Source: Myxococcales bacterium (lineage in GTDB: Bacteria > Myxococcota_A > Polyangia > Palsa-1104). From it: 64,000 nt of DNA. The position numbers and the translations under genes were made by a program. This document shows, in pieces, positions 56,740-64,000 of the stretch. The stretch lies in NCBI GenBank assembly GCA_028287105.1, contig JAQBQH010000027.1, positions 18,843 to 82,842 of the forward strand, in the 5' to 3' direction. How positions within the stretch are numbered: position 1 is the first letter of the stretch; each line of letters starts with the position of its first letter. The notes under the pieces are model-generated. The model saw only the letters and a program-made list of their open reading frames with translations. It searched no databases and was not told where the DNA came from.

Positions 56740-59340
56740 ATGCACGTCTGCCTGGCAGGCCCTGATACCGAGCGATGGGCCGCGCTCCTCGCGGAATTGG
56801 GCCACGAGAGCTCGCTCCTGCGTGCTGCCGCCGTTGGGCAAGTCGTGCTCATTACGGGTCGCGACGTGGCCGCCTGCGCCGCCGCCGCTGCCGCCGGCGC
56901 CAACGTCGTCGCCGCCGATGTCACCGATGAAGTCGCTGCAGCCATGGTCGAAGCGGGCGCCTGCCGTCTCTGGCGCGCCGATGCGTCGCCGGCGTGGCTG
57001 CGGTTGGAGCTCACGCTGTTGGCGCGCAGCCTCGAGCAGAAGGCCGAGCTGGCGCGCTCGGCAAGCGAGCATCGCGAGAACACGATCCGCCTCAACGCGC
57101 TCCTGGCGCATTCGGCCACCATCATCGCGTCGATCGATCGCGACGGGATCTTCACCTTCGTCGCCGGTGATGCACTGGCGGGGCTCGGCTACCAGCCGGA
57201 GATGCTGGTCGGAAAGAACGCGCTCGAGCTGTTTGCTTCCTTGATCACGGTGGCGAGCGGCAAGTCGATGTCGATGGGCGAGCTGTTCGCGCGGGTCATC
57301 CTCGGCGAGACCATGTATGTGACTACGGTGGTCAACGGCCGCGCGCTCGACGTGCGCTACGGTCCGCTGCGCCGCGGCGGTCGCATCGACGGCGTCATGG
57401 CGGTCGTGCACGACGTGACCGAACGGCACGAGGTCGAGGTGCGTGCGCGCGACGCCGAGGAGCAGCTGCGCATGGTCGTGCAGAACACGCCGATGCTGCT
57501 GCTCGCGTTCGATACCACCGGCAAGATCACGTTGGCCGACGGCTACAGCCTGCGCGCGATCTGTTCTCCGGCTGACGTCGTCGGGCGCTCTGTGTCCCAG
57601 CTCTATTCGATCTTCGGCCAGGCCCCCGTCGTCACCGCCGCCGACGGCGCTCCCCAGTCGCGCGGCAGCGTCGTCGACAGCGCGCTGGCGGGTCGCTCCA
57701 CCGCCGGCATCGTCCGCTACGGCGAGAGGGCCTTCGAGTACCACACGGTGCCGCTTCGTCGCGACGGCGAGCTGGTCGGCGGCATCTGCGTCGGCGTCGA
57801 CGTGACCGATCGACACCGCGTCGAGGAGGCGCTGCGCGCCGCCGACGAGAGCTTGCACATCTTCATGGAGGCGAGCCCCGACGCCGTCGGCGTGCTCCGC
57901 GGCGACCGCTTCGTCTTCGCCAATCGCGCGCTGGCGCAGGCGCTCGGGTACGAACCGGCCGAGCTGGTGGGCCGTTCGGCGCTCGACCTCGTGGTTGCGG
58001 ACGAGCGCGACGAGGCGGAGCGGAACATCACGCGCATGGCCAATCGCGAGGTCCTACGCGACGTCGACCGGCGGCTGCGCCGCAAGGACGGCAGCGTGGC
58101 GACGCTGCACTACTCCGGCGTCAACATCGTCTTCGACGGCGGACCGGCGCTCGTCCTCATCGGCAGCGACGTCACCGAGCAACGCGTGATGCAGCGAAAG
58201 CTGATGCTGGCCGACCGCATGGCCTCGATGGGCACCATGGCCGCCGGCGTCGCGCACGAGATCAACAATCCGCTCGCGTACGTCATGGCCAACCTGAGCT
58301 TCGTGGCGGAGACGCTGGCCGAGGCCGGCTCGCCGGCGCCGTTCCTGCGGCCCCAGCTCCTCGAGGCGCTCACCGACGCGCGTGAGGGTGCCGAGCGCGT
58401 CCGGCAGATCGTGCGCGACTTGAAGCTGTTCTCGCGCGGCGACGAGCAGCCGCGCGCGGCGGTCGACGTCAACGCGGTGCTCGAGTCGGCCATCAACATG
58501 GCGTACAACGAGATCCGCCATCGCGCGCGGCTGGTAAAAGATCTGGCGGTCGTGCCGCCCGTATATGGCAGCGATTCGCGGCTGTGTCAGGTGTTCGTCA
58601 ACCTGCTCATCAACGCAGCGCAGGCGATTCCCGACGGGGCCGCCGCCGTCCACCGGATCCGCGTCAACACCGATGTCGATTCGGTCGGCCGGATTCGCGT
58701 GCGCATCAGCGACACCGGCGCGGGTATCGAGCCGGCGCAGCTCGGGCGCATCTTCGATCCGTTCTTCACCACCAAGCCGGTCGGCGTCGGCACCGGGCTC
58801 GGGCTCTCGATCAGCCACCAGATCGTCACCGAGCTGGGCGGCGAAATGACCGTCGAGAGCGAGCCGGGGCGTGGCACCACCTTCACCGTGTTGTTGCCGC
58901 CCGCGGTCCAGGAGGCGGCTGCCGTCGTCGCGCCGCCTGCGCCGAGCGCACCGCGCAAGCGGGCGCGCGTCCTCGTCATCGACGACGAGCCGTCGGTGCT
59001 GACGGCCCTGCGCCGCACGCTCGGCGCTCAGCACGACGTCACCACCATCGCGCGCGCCGCCGACGCGCTGACGCTGGTGCGGGCGGGCAACGTCTTCGAC
59101 GCCGTTCTCTGCGACGTGATGATGCCGGATATGAACGGCTGTCAGCTCTATCGCGAGATGTCGTCGTTGCGGCCCGAGCTGTGTCGCCGCTTCGCCTTCC
59201 TCTCGGGCGGCGTCTTCGCCAACCAGGCGGAAGGCGAGCTGGCCGGTCTGGGCGCGCCGCTCTTCGAGAAGCCGTTCGACGCCGCCGCCCTGCGCGCCTT
59301 CGTCGCTCGCGTCGGCGACGAAGAGCTGTCTACCAGTTGA
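56740..59340 (+). CDS. Hybrid histidine kinase with degenerate N-terminal receiver and three PAS domains
   Basis: This 866-residue protein has an N-terminal receiver-like domain without phospho-acceptor (about 1-90; [20 protein letters not shown] stands where the Asp strand should be). Three PAS domains follow (about 110-235, 240-365, 370-485). The HisKA box [13 protein letters not shown] carries H506, the ATPase domain shows [14 protein letters not shown] and DTGAGI, and the C-terminal receiver (about 745-860) has D792 in [10 protein letters not shown]. It is soluble. It has no adjacent response regulator. It overlaps the end of a convergent gene by 11 bases. Its kinase core resembles the receiver-PAS hybrid kinase at 15391, so the two may be paralogues. 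Confidence 0.93.
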   Translation: MHVCLAGPDTERWAALLAELGHESSLLRAAAVGQVVLITGRDVAACAAAAAAGANVVAADVTDEVAAAMVEAGACRLWRADASPAWLRLELTLLARSLEQKAELARSASEHRENTIRLNALLAHSATIIASIDRDGIFTFVAGDALAGLGYQPEMLVGKNALELFASLITVASGKSMSMGELFARVILGETMYVTTVVNGRALDVRYGPLRRGGRIDGVMAVVHDVTERHEVEVRARDAEEQLRMVVQNTPMLLLAFDTTGKITLADGYSLRAICSPADVVGRSVSQLYSIFGQAPVVTAADGAPQSRGSVVDSALAGRSTAGIVRYGERAFEYHTVPLRRDGELVGGICVGVDVTDRHRVEEALRAADESLHIFMEASPDAVGVLRGDRFVFANRALAQALGYEPAELVGRSALDLVVADERDEAERNITRMANREVLRDVDRRLRRKDGSVATLHYSGVNIVFDGGPALVLIGSDVTEQRVMQRKLMLADRMASMGTMAAGVAHEINNPLAYVMANLSFVAETLAEAGSPAPFLRPQLLEALTDAREGAERVRQIVRDLKLFSRGDEQPRAAVDVNAVLESAINMAYNEIRHRARLVKDLAVVPPVYGSDSRLCQVFVNLLINAAQAIPDGAAAVHRIRVNTDVDSVGRIRVRISDTGAGIEPAQLGRIFDPFFTTKPVGVGTGLGLSISHQIVTELGGEMTVESEPGRGTTFTVLLPPAVQEAAAVVAPPAPSAPRKRARVLVIDDEPSVLTALRRTLGAQHDVTTIARAADALTLVRAGNVFDAVLCDVMMPDMNGCQLYREMSSLRPELCRRFAFLSGGVFANQAEGELAGLGAPLFEKPFDAAALRAFVARVGDEELSTS

Positions 59341-59884
59341 AGCGCAGCTGCACGTCGCGTCCGTGGACGGTCACGGTGACGTCGCCGCGGCTATCGACCA
59401 GCTCGTAGAGCATGCGCATGCCGGGCCTGAGCGCGCCGATCCAGGCGCTGCTGTCGAGGCAGACCTGAGGAAGCTGGCGCAGCCACACCGTCGCGGCGCG
59501 CGACTCCGTCGCGGCAACCTCGACGACGCCACAGTCTTGCAGGACCTGCCGCCATCCTTTGCCGAGATGTCGGATCATCATCGCCGGCGTGAAGCCGAAC
59601 AGCTTTCCCGTCGCGGCGATGAAGGTCTTGAACAGCGCGCTGCCCATCTCCTGGCGCTGCCGATCTTCGATCAGCGATTCGAAGCCCGCGCGTGGCAGTG
59701 CGCGCGCGATCGTGTCCACGACCTCGACGTCGATCTCGATCGGGAGCCACTCGACGGGCAGCGCGTGGGCCACGCGGTCGGCGCTGGCGAGCGTCGAGAT
59801 TGCCCTGGCGTGCACGTCAGGATGTCTCTCCGCGACCAAAGCGAGCAACGTCTGCGGGTGGCGGGCACGAACGCGGGCGGTCAC
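59330..59884 (-). CDS. Uncharacterised protein (possible myxobacterial DUF2378/TIGR02265-like)
   Basis: This 184-residue soluble protein begins with GTG at 59884. It is helix-rich in the first half (TLLALVAERHPDVHARAIST, then VVDTIARALPRAGFESLIED) and has a conserved-looking core EMGSALFKTFIAATGKLFGF and WRQVLQDCGVVEVAATESRAA. The second half is beta-rich and ends ELVDSRGDVTVTVHGRD. The layout is reminiscent of a myxobacterial paralogous family (DUF2378), but I hold that loosely. The last 11 bases overlap the end of the convergent hybrid kinase gene. It has no membrane segment. Confidence 0.72.
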   Translation of the reverse strand: MTARVRARHPQTLLALVAERHPDVHARAISTLASADRVAHALPVEWLPIEIDVEVVDTIARALPRAGFESLIEDRQRQEMGSALFKTFIAATGKLFGFTPAMMIRHLGKGWRQVLQDCGVVEVAATESRAATVWLRQLPQVCLDSSAWIGALRPGMRMLYELVDSRGDVTVTVHGRDVQLRFNW

Positions 59885-59909
59885 CCACTCATTATTGCAT
59901 GCCCCGGCG

Positions 59910-61064
59910 TCAACGCCCGAGCCCCTTGAGCGCCAGGCCGATCAGTCCAGCGACCAGAATGACGAGCGGCTCGGGTAGTCTCTTGACCCACGTCAGGGTC
60001 GCGAGCGTGGCCGCGAGCATGATCACCGTCGGAAGGTCGACGATGGCGCGACGACCGAGAACGAACGCCGCGCCGGCGATGGCGCCGGTCGCCGCCGCTG
60101 AAACGCCGTCGACGAATGCCTTGACCGAAGCGTTGCCGGCGATGCGCTGGTAGTAGGGCGCCGGCACCACCACCGTGAGCCACGACGGCACGAACACGCC
60201 GAACGCCGCCACCACGCCGCCGAGCGGCCCGGCCACGAGATACCCGATGAAGGCGACGGTGATGACCACCGGCCCCGGCGTGATCATCGCGACCGCCACC
60301 GCGTCGAGGAACTGCCGATCGTCGAGCCAGTGGAAGCGGTCGACGACGCCGCCGTGAAGGAACGGCACGATCGCGAGGCCGCTCCCGAACACGAACGCGC
60401 CGGCCTCCGCGAAGTAGAGGCCGACCCGCCACAGAATCGGCCAATCGGCCGCTCCATGGACGCCCGTGAAGAGCCACCCGGCCCACGGCAGGACCATCGC
60501 CGGTGGGGAACGGCGCAGGAACGCCGGCGGCGCCTTGACTACGAGGGCGGCCGCGCCCGACAGCAAGAACAGCCAGAGGATCTCGCGCTCGGTGGCGGCG
60601 ATGACGGCGGCATTGACGGCGAACACGATCCATAAGAGGACGTCCTTGCGGATCGTCATCTTCACCAGCTTGTAGGCGCTGCGCGCGATGATCGCGATGA
60701 CCGCCGCGCCGATGCCGTAGAACAGCCCCTGCATGAAGGCGAGGCCCTGGTAGTGCACGTAGACCGCCGACAGCGCCATCACCATGACGAACGACGGCAA
60801 GATGAAGGCGCCGGCGACGAGCGTGGCCCCGACCACGCCCGCGCGCACCCAGCCGAGATAGATGGCGAGCTGCGCCGCGAGCGGGCCGGGCATGAGCTGC
60901 GCGAGCGCCAGGCCGCGCAGGTACTCCTCTTCCGTGATCCAGCGCCGCGTCTCGACGAGATCGCGCTGCATGTAGCCCGCGAGCGCGATCGGTCCGCCGA
61001 AGCCGAACATCCCCAGCCTCAGAAAATAGGCCAGGAACGCGCGCAGCGGCACGCCCCCGGTCAC
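59910..61064 (-). CDS. chrA: Chromate transporter ChrA (CHR family, two-domain)
   Basis: This 384-residue inner-membrane protein has two homologous CHR halves. The first carries LGMFGFGGPIALAGYMQRDL and LALAQLMPGPLAAQLAIYLG, the second AEAGAFVFGSGLAIVPFLHG and AVAVAMITPGPVVITVAFIG. ChrA exports chromate driven by the proton-motive force and confers resistance. The GTG start overlaps the stop of the DUF1259 gene (GTGA). It is the last gene of the chrB, DUF1259, chrA operon, so it is expressed with its regulator-like partner. Length and motifs are normal for long-chain ChrA. Confidence 0.95.
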   Translation of the reverse strand: MTGGVPLRAFLAYFLRLGMFGFGGPIALAGYMQRDLVETRRWITEEEYLRGLALAQLMPGPLAAQLAIYLGWVRAGVVGATLVAGAFILPSFVMVMALSAVYVHYQGLAFMQGLFYGIGAAVIAIIARSAYKLVKMTIRKDVLLWIVFAVNAAVIAATEREILWLFLLSGAAALVVKAPPAFLRRSPPAMVLPWAGWLFTGVHGAADWPILWRVGLYFAEAGAFVFGSGLAIVPFLHGGVVDRFHWLDDRQFLDAVAVAMITPGPVVITVAFIGYLVAGPLGGVVAAFGVFVPSWLTVVVPAPYYQRIAGNASVKAFVDGVSAAATGAIAGAAFVLGRRAIVDLPTVIMLAATLATLTWVKRLPEPLVILVAGLIGLALKGLGR

Positions 61065-61939
61065 TTGCCGGTCTTGTCCAGCGCCGCCGCGAGACCGCGT
61101 GCCAGCTCGGTCGTGCGACCGAGGCCCCAGTAATGCAGGAACATGACGCGCGGCTGCTCGCCGGTCATGTGCTGGTGGATCGCGACGACGTCGATGTTGG
61201 CGCCGCGCAGCGCCTTGAGCACGCCCTGCAGCTCGGTCTCGAGCATGGCGAAGTCGCCGTCGACGATCGCCTGCTCGTCGCTGCCGGCAAACGCGGCCCA
61301 GGTGTTGACGCCCATGGTCTTGCCGACGGCGTGGCCGCCCATCTTCGTGGTTCGGCCGATGGTGACCTTGTAGACGCCGCCGGCCAGCTCGCCCTTGCTG
61401 CCGAGGACGGCTTCGATCTTGGCCGGGTCGAGCGACGTCTTGGCCGGATCGATGTCCGCCTTCGGGACGACGCCCTTGCCGCCGGCGGTCTCCTTGATCT
61501 TGGCGAACACCTTGCCCACCGCCGCGGCGAGCGTGGCGGCGTCGCCCATTCCGCCGATGTGCATGAACATCACCTTCGGCGAGTCCCAGAAGAAGTGGTT
61601 GTGGAGCGCGGTGACCTCGAGGCTGTTGGCGAGCGCGACGGTCATGACCGGGTTGACCTGATCTTCGGTCAGACAGAGGTCGCCCATGACCATCGTGTGC
61701 GCGCCGTTGCGCGTAAACGCGGCCCAGGTGGTCAGGCCCATGGGCGGCGTCAGGTGCACACCCGCCGCGACGACCTTGAGATCGGCGCGCGGCACGGAGA
61801 CCTTGAAGACGCCCTCTTTGTCGTCGAGCTTGCCCTTCGCGCCGGTGAGCTGCTCGAGCTGCGCCGTGTCGAGCGCCGGTGCCGCCGCCGCGACTCCGCT
61901 CCACGTCAGGATTGCCATCAAGAGCGTCCACTTTTTCAT
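61061..61939 (-). CDS. Periplasmic DUF1259 protein, internally duplicated
   Basis: This 292-residue protein has a signal peptide (MKKWTLLMAILTWSGVAAAA). It contains two copies of one domain of about 125 residues. Copy 1 has LTTWAAFTRNGAHTMVMGDL and ALHNHFFWDSPKVMFMHIGG; copy 2 has VNTWAAFAGSDEQAIVDGDF and AIHQHMTGEQPRVMFLHYWG. The matched HxH...H motifs suggest a metal site in each half. DUF1259 (LppY/LpqO-type) proteins have no known biochemical role. The start has AGGAGA seven bases upstream. The frame continues upstream to an ATG at 62062 that overlaps the chrB stop, so a 41-residue extension is possible. Its place in the operon implies a link to chromate. Confidence 0.9.
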   Translation of the reverse strand: MKKWTLLMAILTWSGVAAAAPALDTAQLEQLTGAKGKLDDKEGVFKVSVPRADLKVVAAGVHLTPPMGLTTWAAFTRNGAHTMVMGDLCLTEDQVNPVMTVALANSLEVTALHNHFFWDSPKVMFMHIGGMGDAATLAAAVGKVFAKIKETAGGKGVVPKADIDPAKTSLDPAKIEAVLGSKGELAGGVYKVTIGRTTKMGGHAVGKTMGVNTWAAFAGSDEQAIVDGDFAMLETELQGVLKALRGANIDVVAIHQHMTGEQPRVMFLHYWGLGRTTELARGLAAALDKTGK

Positions 61940-62058
61940 GTCGGGTCTCCTATCCCACCAATCGGTGAGCTCGAGTAAAAGCACGTCGGCCGCCGGACCG
62001 GTCTCTTCGGCGAGCGCGACCATCTCCGCGTGCGTGACGAGCCTGGGCGCCGCGCGGC

Positions 62059-63021
62059 TCATGCGCCGCGCTTCCGCGCGAAGACTTCGTAGAGCTGATC
62101 GAAGGCTGCGCTCGCGCGCGCCAGCCGCAGGTCGTCGTCGGGCGAGGTGAGGACGATGCCCGCGACCAGGGTCGCCACGCCCGCCGTCTCGGCGCGCTGA
62201 TACAGCTGGTCCTTGATATCGATGTCGTGGACGATCTCGGCAATGGCGTCGAGGGCGCGGTCCTTCGTCGCCGTTCGCTGCAACAGCACCTCGAACGTGC
62301 ACAGGTTGCCGACGTGCGTGAACTCCGCGTCGAACATGTCGAACCGCAGCTCGCCCGCCAGCGGAACGTAGCCCTTTGGCGGCACCCATTTGAACTTCGC
62401 CGTCTGGTCGATGAAGCGGCGGATGAGCCAGGCCGATGCCATGCGATCGATGTGGATGCCCTGGCGGGTCACCCAGGTGCGGCCGCGAAGCCGCTTCGGT
62501 TTGGCGACGACGAGCGCGGCGGGTCGGGGCGCGAGCCGCTGGCGCAGCTCCTCGAGGAGCCCGGAGGCGGTTTCACGGCTCGAGGCCTGGAAGAAATCGA
62601 TGGCGCTGATTTCCTCGAGCCGTCGCTCGAGCCGCTTGACGTCGGCGTCGATCTTCCGCCGGACGTCGTCCTTCAGCTTGCCGCGCCTGGGGAGCGACTT
62701 TCCGGCGGCGCGGATCTGGTCGGCGAGCTCCTCGTAGTCGGCGTCGCGCGCGCGCGCGAACAGCGACACGACCTCGTCGTCACGCAGCCCCTGGATCAGG
62801 TTCGCCTCGACGAGCGTCGCTTCGCCGCCTCCGGCGACGATTTCGCGCATCACCCACTGCAGGTCCTCATTGCGCTCCTCCGACCGCGGCAGCGCATAGA
62901 CCGCGTTCTTGATGGCGACCGCGCCGAGTCGTTGCAGCCGCCGCCAGACCTTGACGCGCAGGTAGTCGTTCTTGCGCGGAAGCTGATGCAAGAGGAGCAA
63001 CCAGCGCGGCTCGGACCTCAT
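62059..63021 (-). CDS. chrB: Chromate resistance protein ChrB
   Basis: This soluble protein of 320 residues has the ChrB opening RWLLLLHQLPRKNDYLRVKV with AIKNAVYALP, a middle Lys/Arg-rich helical region, and the C-terminal chromate-resistance domain (about 190-315) with TWVTRQGIHIDRMASAWLIR and FDMFDAEFTHVGNLCTFEVL. The His, Asp and Cys in those stretches fit a metal or chromate site. ChrB acts in chromate-responsive control or as an enzyme-like resistance factor together with ChrA. It is first in the operon. A start 17 codons further up (63072) is possible; no ribosome binding site distinguishes them. Confidence 0.93.
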   Translation of the reverse strand: MRSEPRWLLLLHQLPRKNDYLRVKVWRRLQRLGAVAIKNAVYALPRSEERNEDLQWVMREIVAGGGEATLVEANLIQGLRDDEVVSLFARARDADYEELADQIRAAGKSLPRRGKLKDDVRRKIDADVKRLERRLEEISAIDFFQASSRETASGLLEELRQRLAPRPAALVVAKPKRLRGRTWVTRQGIHIDRMASAWLIRRFIDQTAKFKWVPPKGYVPLAGELRFDMFDAEFTHVGNLCTFEVLLQRTATKDRALDAIAEIVHDIDIKDQLYQRAETAGVATLVAGIVLTSPDDDLRLARASAAFDQLYEVFARKRGA

Positions 63022-63123
63022 GGGTGAAACATGTGTATCAACAGAGTAGATCGTGTTCAAGGCTTGTTGCATGGGCGCATATCGACTCTTCCGCGCGCAG
63101 CCCGGCGACCCATCTTCTTCTAG

Positions 63124-63657
63124 ATGAGGACGATCATTCTCTGCGTCGTGCTGTTCATCGCCGGCTGTGGCGGGCCCAAGGTGGCCGTGCGTTACGAGGC
63201 GCGTCGGGCCCTGCTCGCGCAGCGGCGCTACGCCATCGAGCCGGTTCGCTTCGAAAGCATGCGCGTCGGACGGGTCGCCGCCGCGCAGTGGATCGCACGC
63301 AAGAGCGAAGCGCAGCGCCAGCGTTGGGCCGCCGATCAACGCCTCCTGAGCGACACCTTCGCCGCCCACGTCGCTGCCCGCGTTCCGATCGCCGACGGAG
63401 CGGGGGCGCTGATCATCCGCCCCATCGTCGACGAGCTGGAGCCGGGCTACTACGCCTACGTCGCCTCGGGTCGCACGCACATGGTGCTACGGGTCCAGAT
63501 CATCGAGCCGCTGAGCAATCAGGTCGTCGAAGAGCTGGAGCTGCGAGACGCGGTCAACGCGCATGCCTGGAGCGCCGCCGCCGGTCCGCGAATGGCGCGC
63601 GCCGCCGCCAATCTCGGCGACCGCCTGGGCGACTTCTTGCGCGCGCGCTCGCGCTGA
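63124..63657 (+). CDS. Lipoprotein of unknown function
   Basis: This 177-residue protein has a signal peptide with lipobox (LFIAGC, Cys15). The mature part has a helix with RRYAIEPVRFESMRVGRVA, an Arg/Gln-rich amphipathic stretch (RKSEAQRQRWAADQRLLSDT) and a beta-rich end with a hydrophobic core (GALIIRPIVDELEPGYYAYV, MVLRVQIIEPLSNQVVEELE). The pattern resembles DUF4410-type envelope lipoproteins, a loose likeness only. It is divergent from chrB by 102 bases and stands alone on this strand. Ribosome binding site is not clear. Confidence 0.8.
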   Translation: MRTIILCVVLFIAGCGGPKVAVRYEARRALLAQRRYAIEPVRFESMRVGRVAAAQWIARKSEAQRQRWAADQRLLSDTFAAHVAARVPIADGAGALIIRPIVDELEPGYYAYVASGRTHMVLRVQIIEPLSNQVVEELELRDAVNAHAWSAAAGPRMARAAANLGDRLGDFLRARSR

Positions 63658-63949
63658 GCTCCGCGCGAACGCTGGCGCTGAAATCAGGACCACTGCGGCA
63701 CGACGGCATGGCCGCAGCGGCACGCGCAGACCCAATCCTCCAGTCACGAGGCCGCGCTGTCCCGAATCACAACTGCGGCGATGTGCTCTGTTGAAAGCCG
63801 TGGCACACCTCGCGGCACATGCCGTCCAATCGTGACGCGGATGCGGCTCGCGCCGGCACCGTGAGCCGCCTGGCTGAAGTGCTCGGAGCGTGGTCGCGCG
63901 TACAGTAAATGGATCGCGCTAGGGCGTACGCTATCCACCGGGAACCTCC

Positions 63950-64000
63950 GTGCGCTCTTTCGCAGCCTATCTACCTCTCGCGATCGTCCTGTCGGCCCTG
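63950..64000 (+). CDS. Start of an exported protein gene (runs off right edge)
   Basis: From a GTG at 63950 an open frame continues to the end of the window (17 codons, MRSFAAYLPLAIVLSAL). It has a basic start and hydrophobic core like a signal peptide. CGGGA lies about eight bases before the GTG. Too little is visible to assign a family, and the call could change with more sequence. The preceding 292 bases (63658-63949) hold no gene I can support. Confidence 0.42.
   Translation, partial: MRSFAAYLPLAIVLSAL

Noticed and set aside
1..64000. tRNA, rRNA, CRISPR arrays, insertion sequences, integrase or attachment sites
   Set aside because: Reading both strands I found no cloverleaf-like segment, no regular spacer-repeat array and no transposase or integrase motif; a covariance-model scan would be needed to exclude small RNAs.

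Overview
The window is GC-rich bacterial DNA with dense gene packing on both strands and frequent ATGA/GTGA stop-start overlaps. Its gene content points to a member of the Myxococcota (myxobacteria and relatives). The main clues are a Ser/Thr kinase with a PEGA tail, TPR-PEGA proteins, many Cys-rich lipoproteins, PilZ proteins, DUF4360 and DUF3494 secreted proteins, an OmpA protein with thrombospondin type-3 repeats, and six PAS/GAF/receiver-type histidine kinases. The placement is inference. I saw no rRNA, tRNA, CRISPR array, transposase or prophage gene.

Layout. 0-2.6 kb (minus): a secreted protein cut by the left edge, a small exported protein, a NarL-type response regulator and a BASS-family symporter. 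3.0-7.5 kb (minus): a translationally coupled or nearly coupled operon of a membrane Ser/Thr kinase, a TPR-PEGA protein and a Cys-rich lipoprotein with a binding-protein-like domain. 8-12 kb: a GH13 amylase lipoprotein, a VOC protein, a 37-residue membrane peptide, an exported protein and a divergent AraC regulator. 12.3-19.9 kb (plus): a signalling block of a PAS kinase with NarL regulator, a stand-alone receiver and two hybrid kinases. 20.7-26.9 kb (plus): a tamA/tamB-type pair for outer-membrane assembly or lipid transport. 27-30 kb: a small Lys/Thr-rich secreted protein with a strong terminator, then (minus) an OmpA/TSP3 protein coupled to a DUF3494 ice-binding-like lipoprotein. 30-36.6 kb: a degenerate receiver, a GAF/PAS hybrid kinase, two orphan substrate-binding proteins, a PilZ protein and small proteins. 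37-38.3 kb: tandem DUF4360 paralogues. 38.8-42.2 kb: dihaem cytochrome, 2Fe-2S subunit and molybdopterin subunit of an isoquinoline 1-oxidoreductase-like enzyme. 42.2-44.8 kb: a zinc phospholipase C lipoprotein, a histone H1-like protein, a PilZ protein and a CAP protein.

44.8-56.6 kb is the most coherent system. A minus-strand operon (receiver, membrane histidine kinase, NtrC-type sigma-54 activator) lies back to back with a plus-strand operon (TolC-like channel, adaptor, RND pump, lipoprotein, O/P-type porin). The intergenic region carries two outward-facing sequences that match the sigma-54 -24/-12 consensus (TGGCACG-N4-CTGCT), one for each operon. This suggests an autoregulated sigma-54 efflux and envelope regulon. 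56.7-64 kb: a hybrid kinase, an uncharacterised protein, a chromate-resistance operon (chrB, a duplicated DUF1259 protein, chrA), a lipoprotein, and the start of a gene cut by the right edge.
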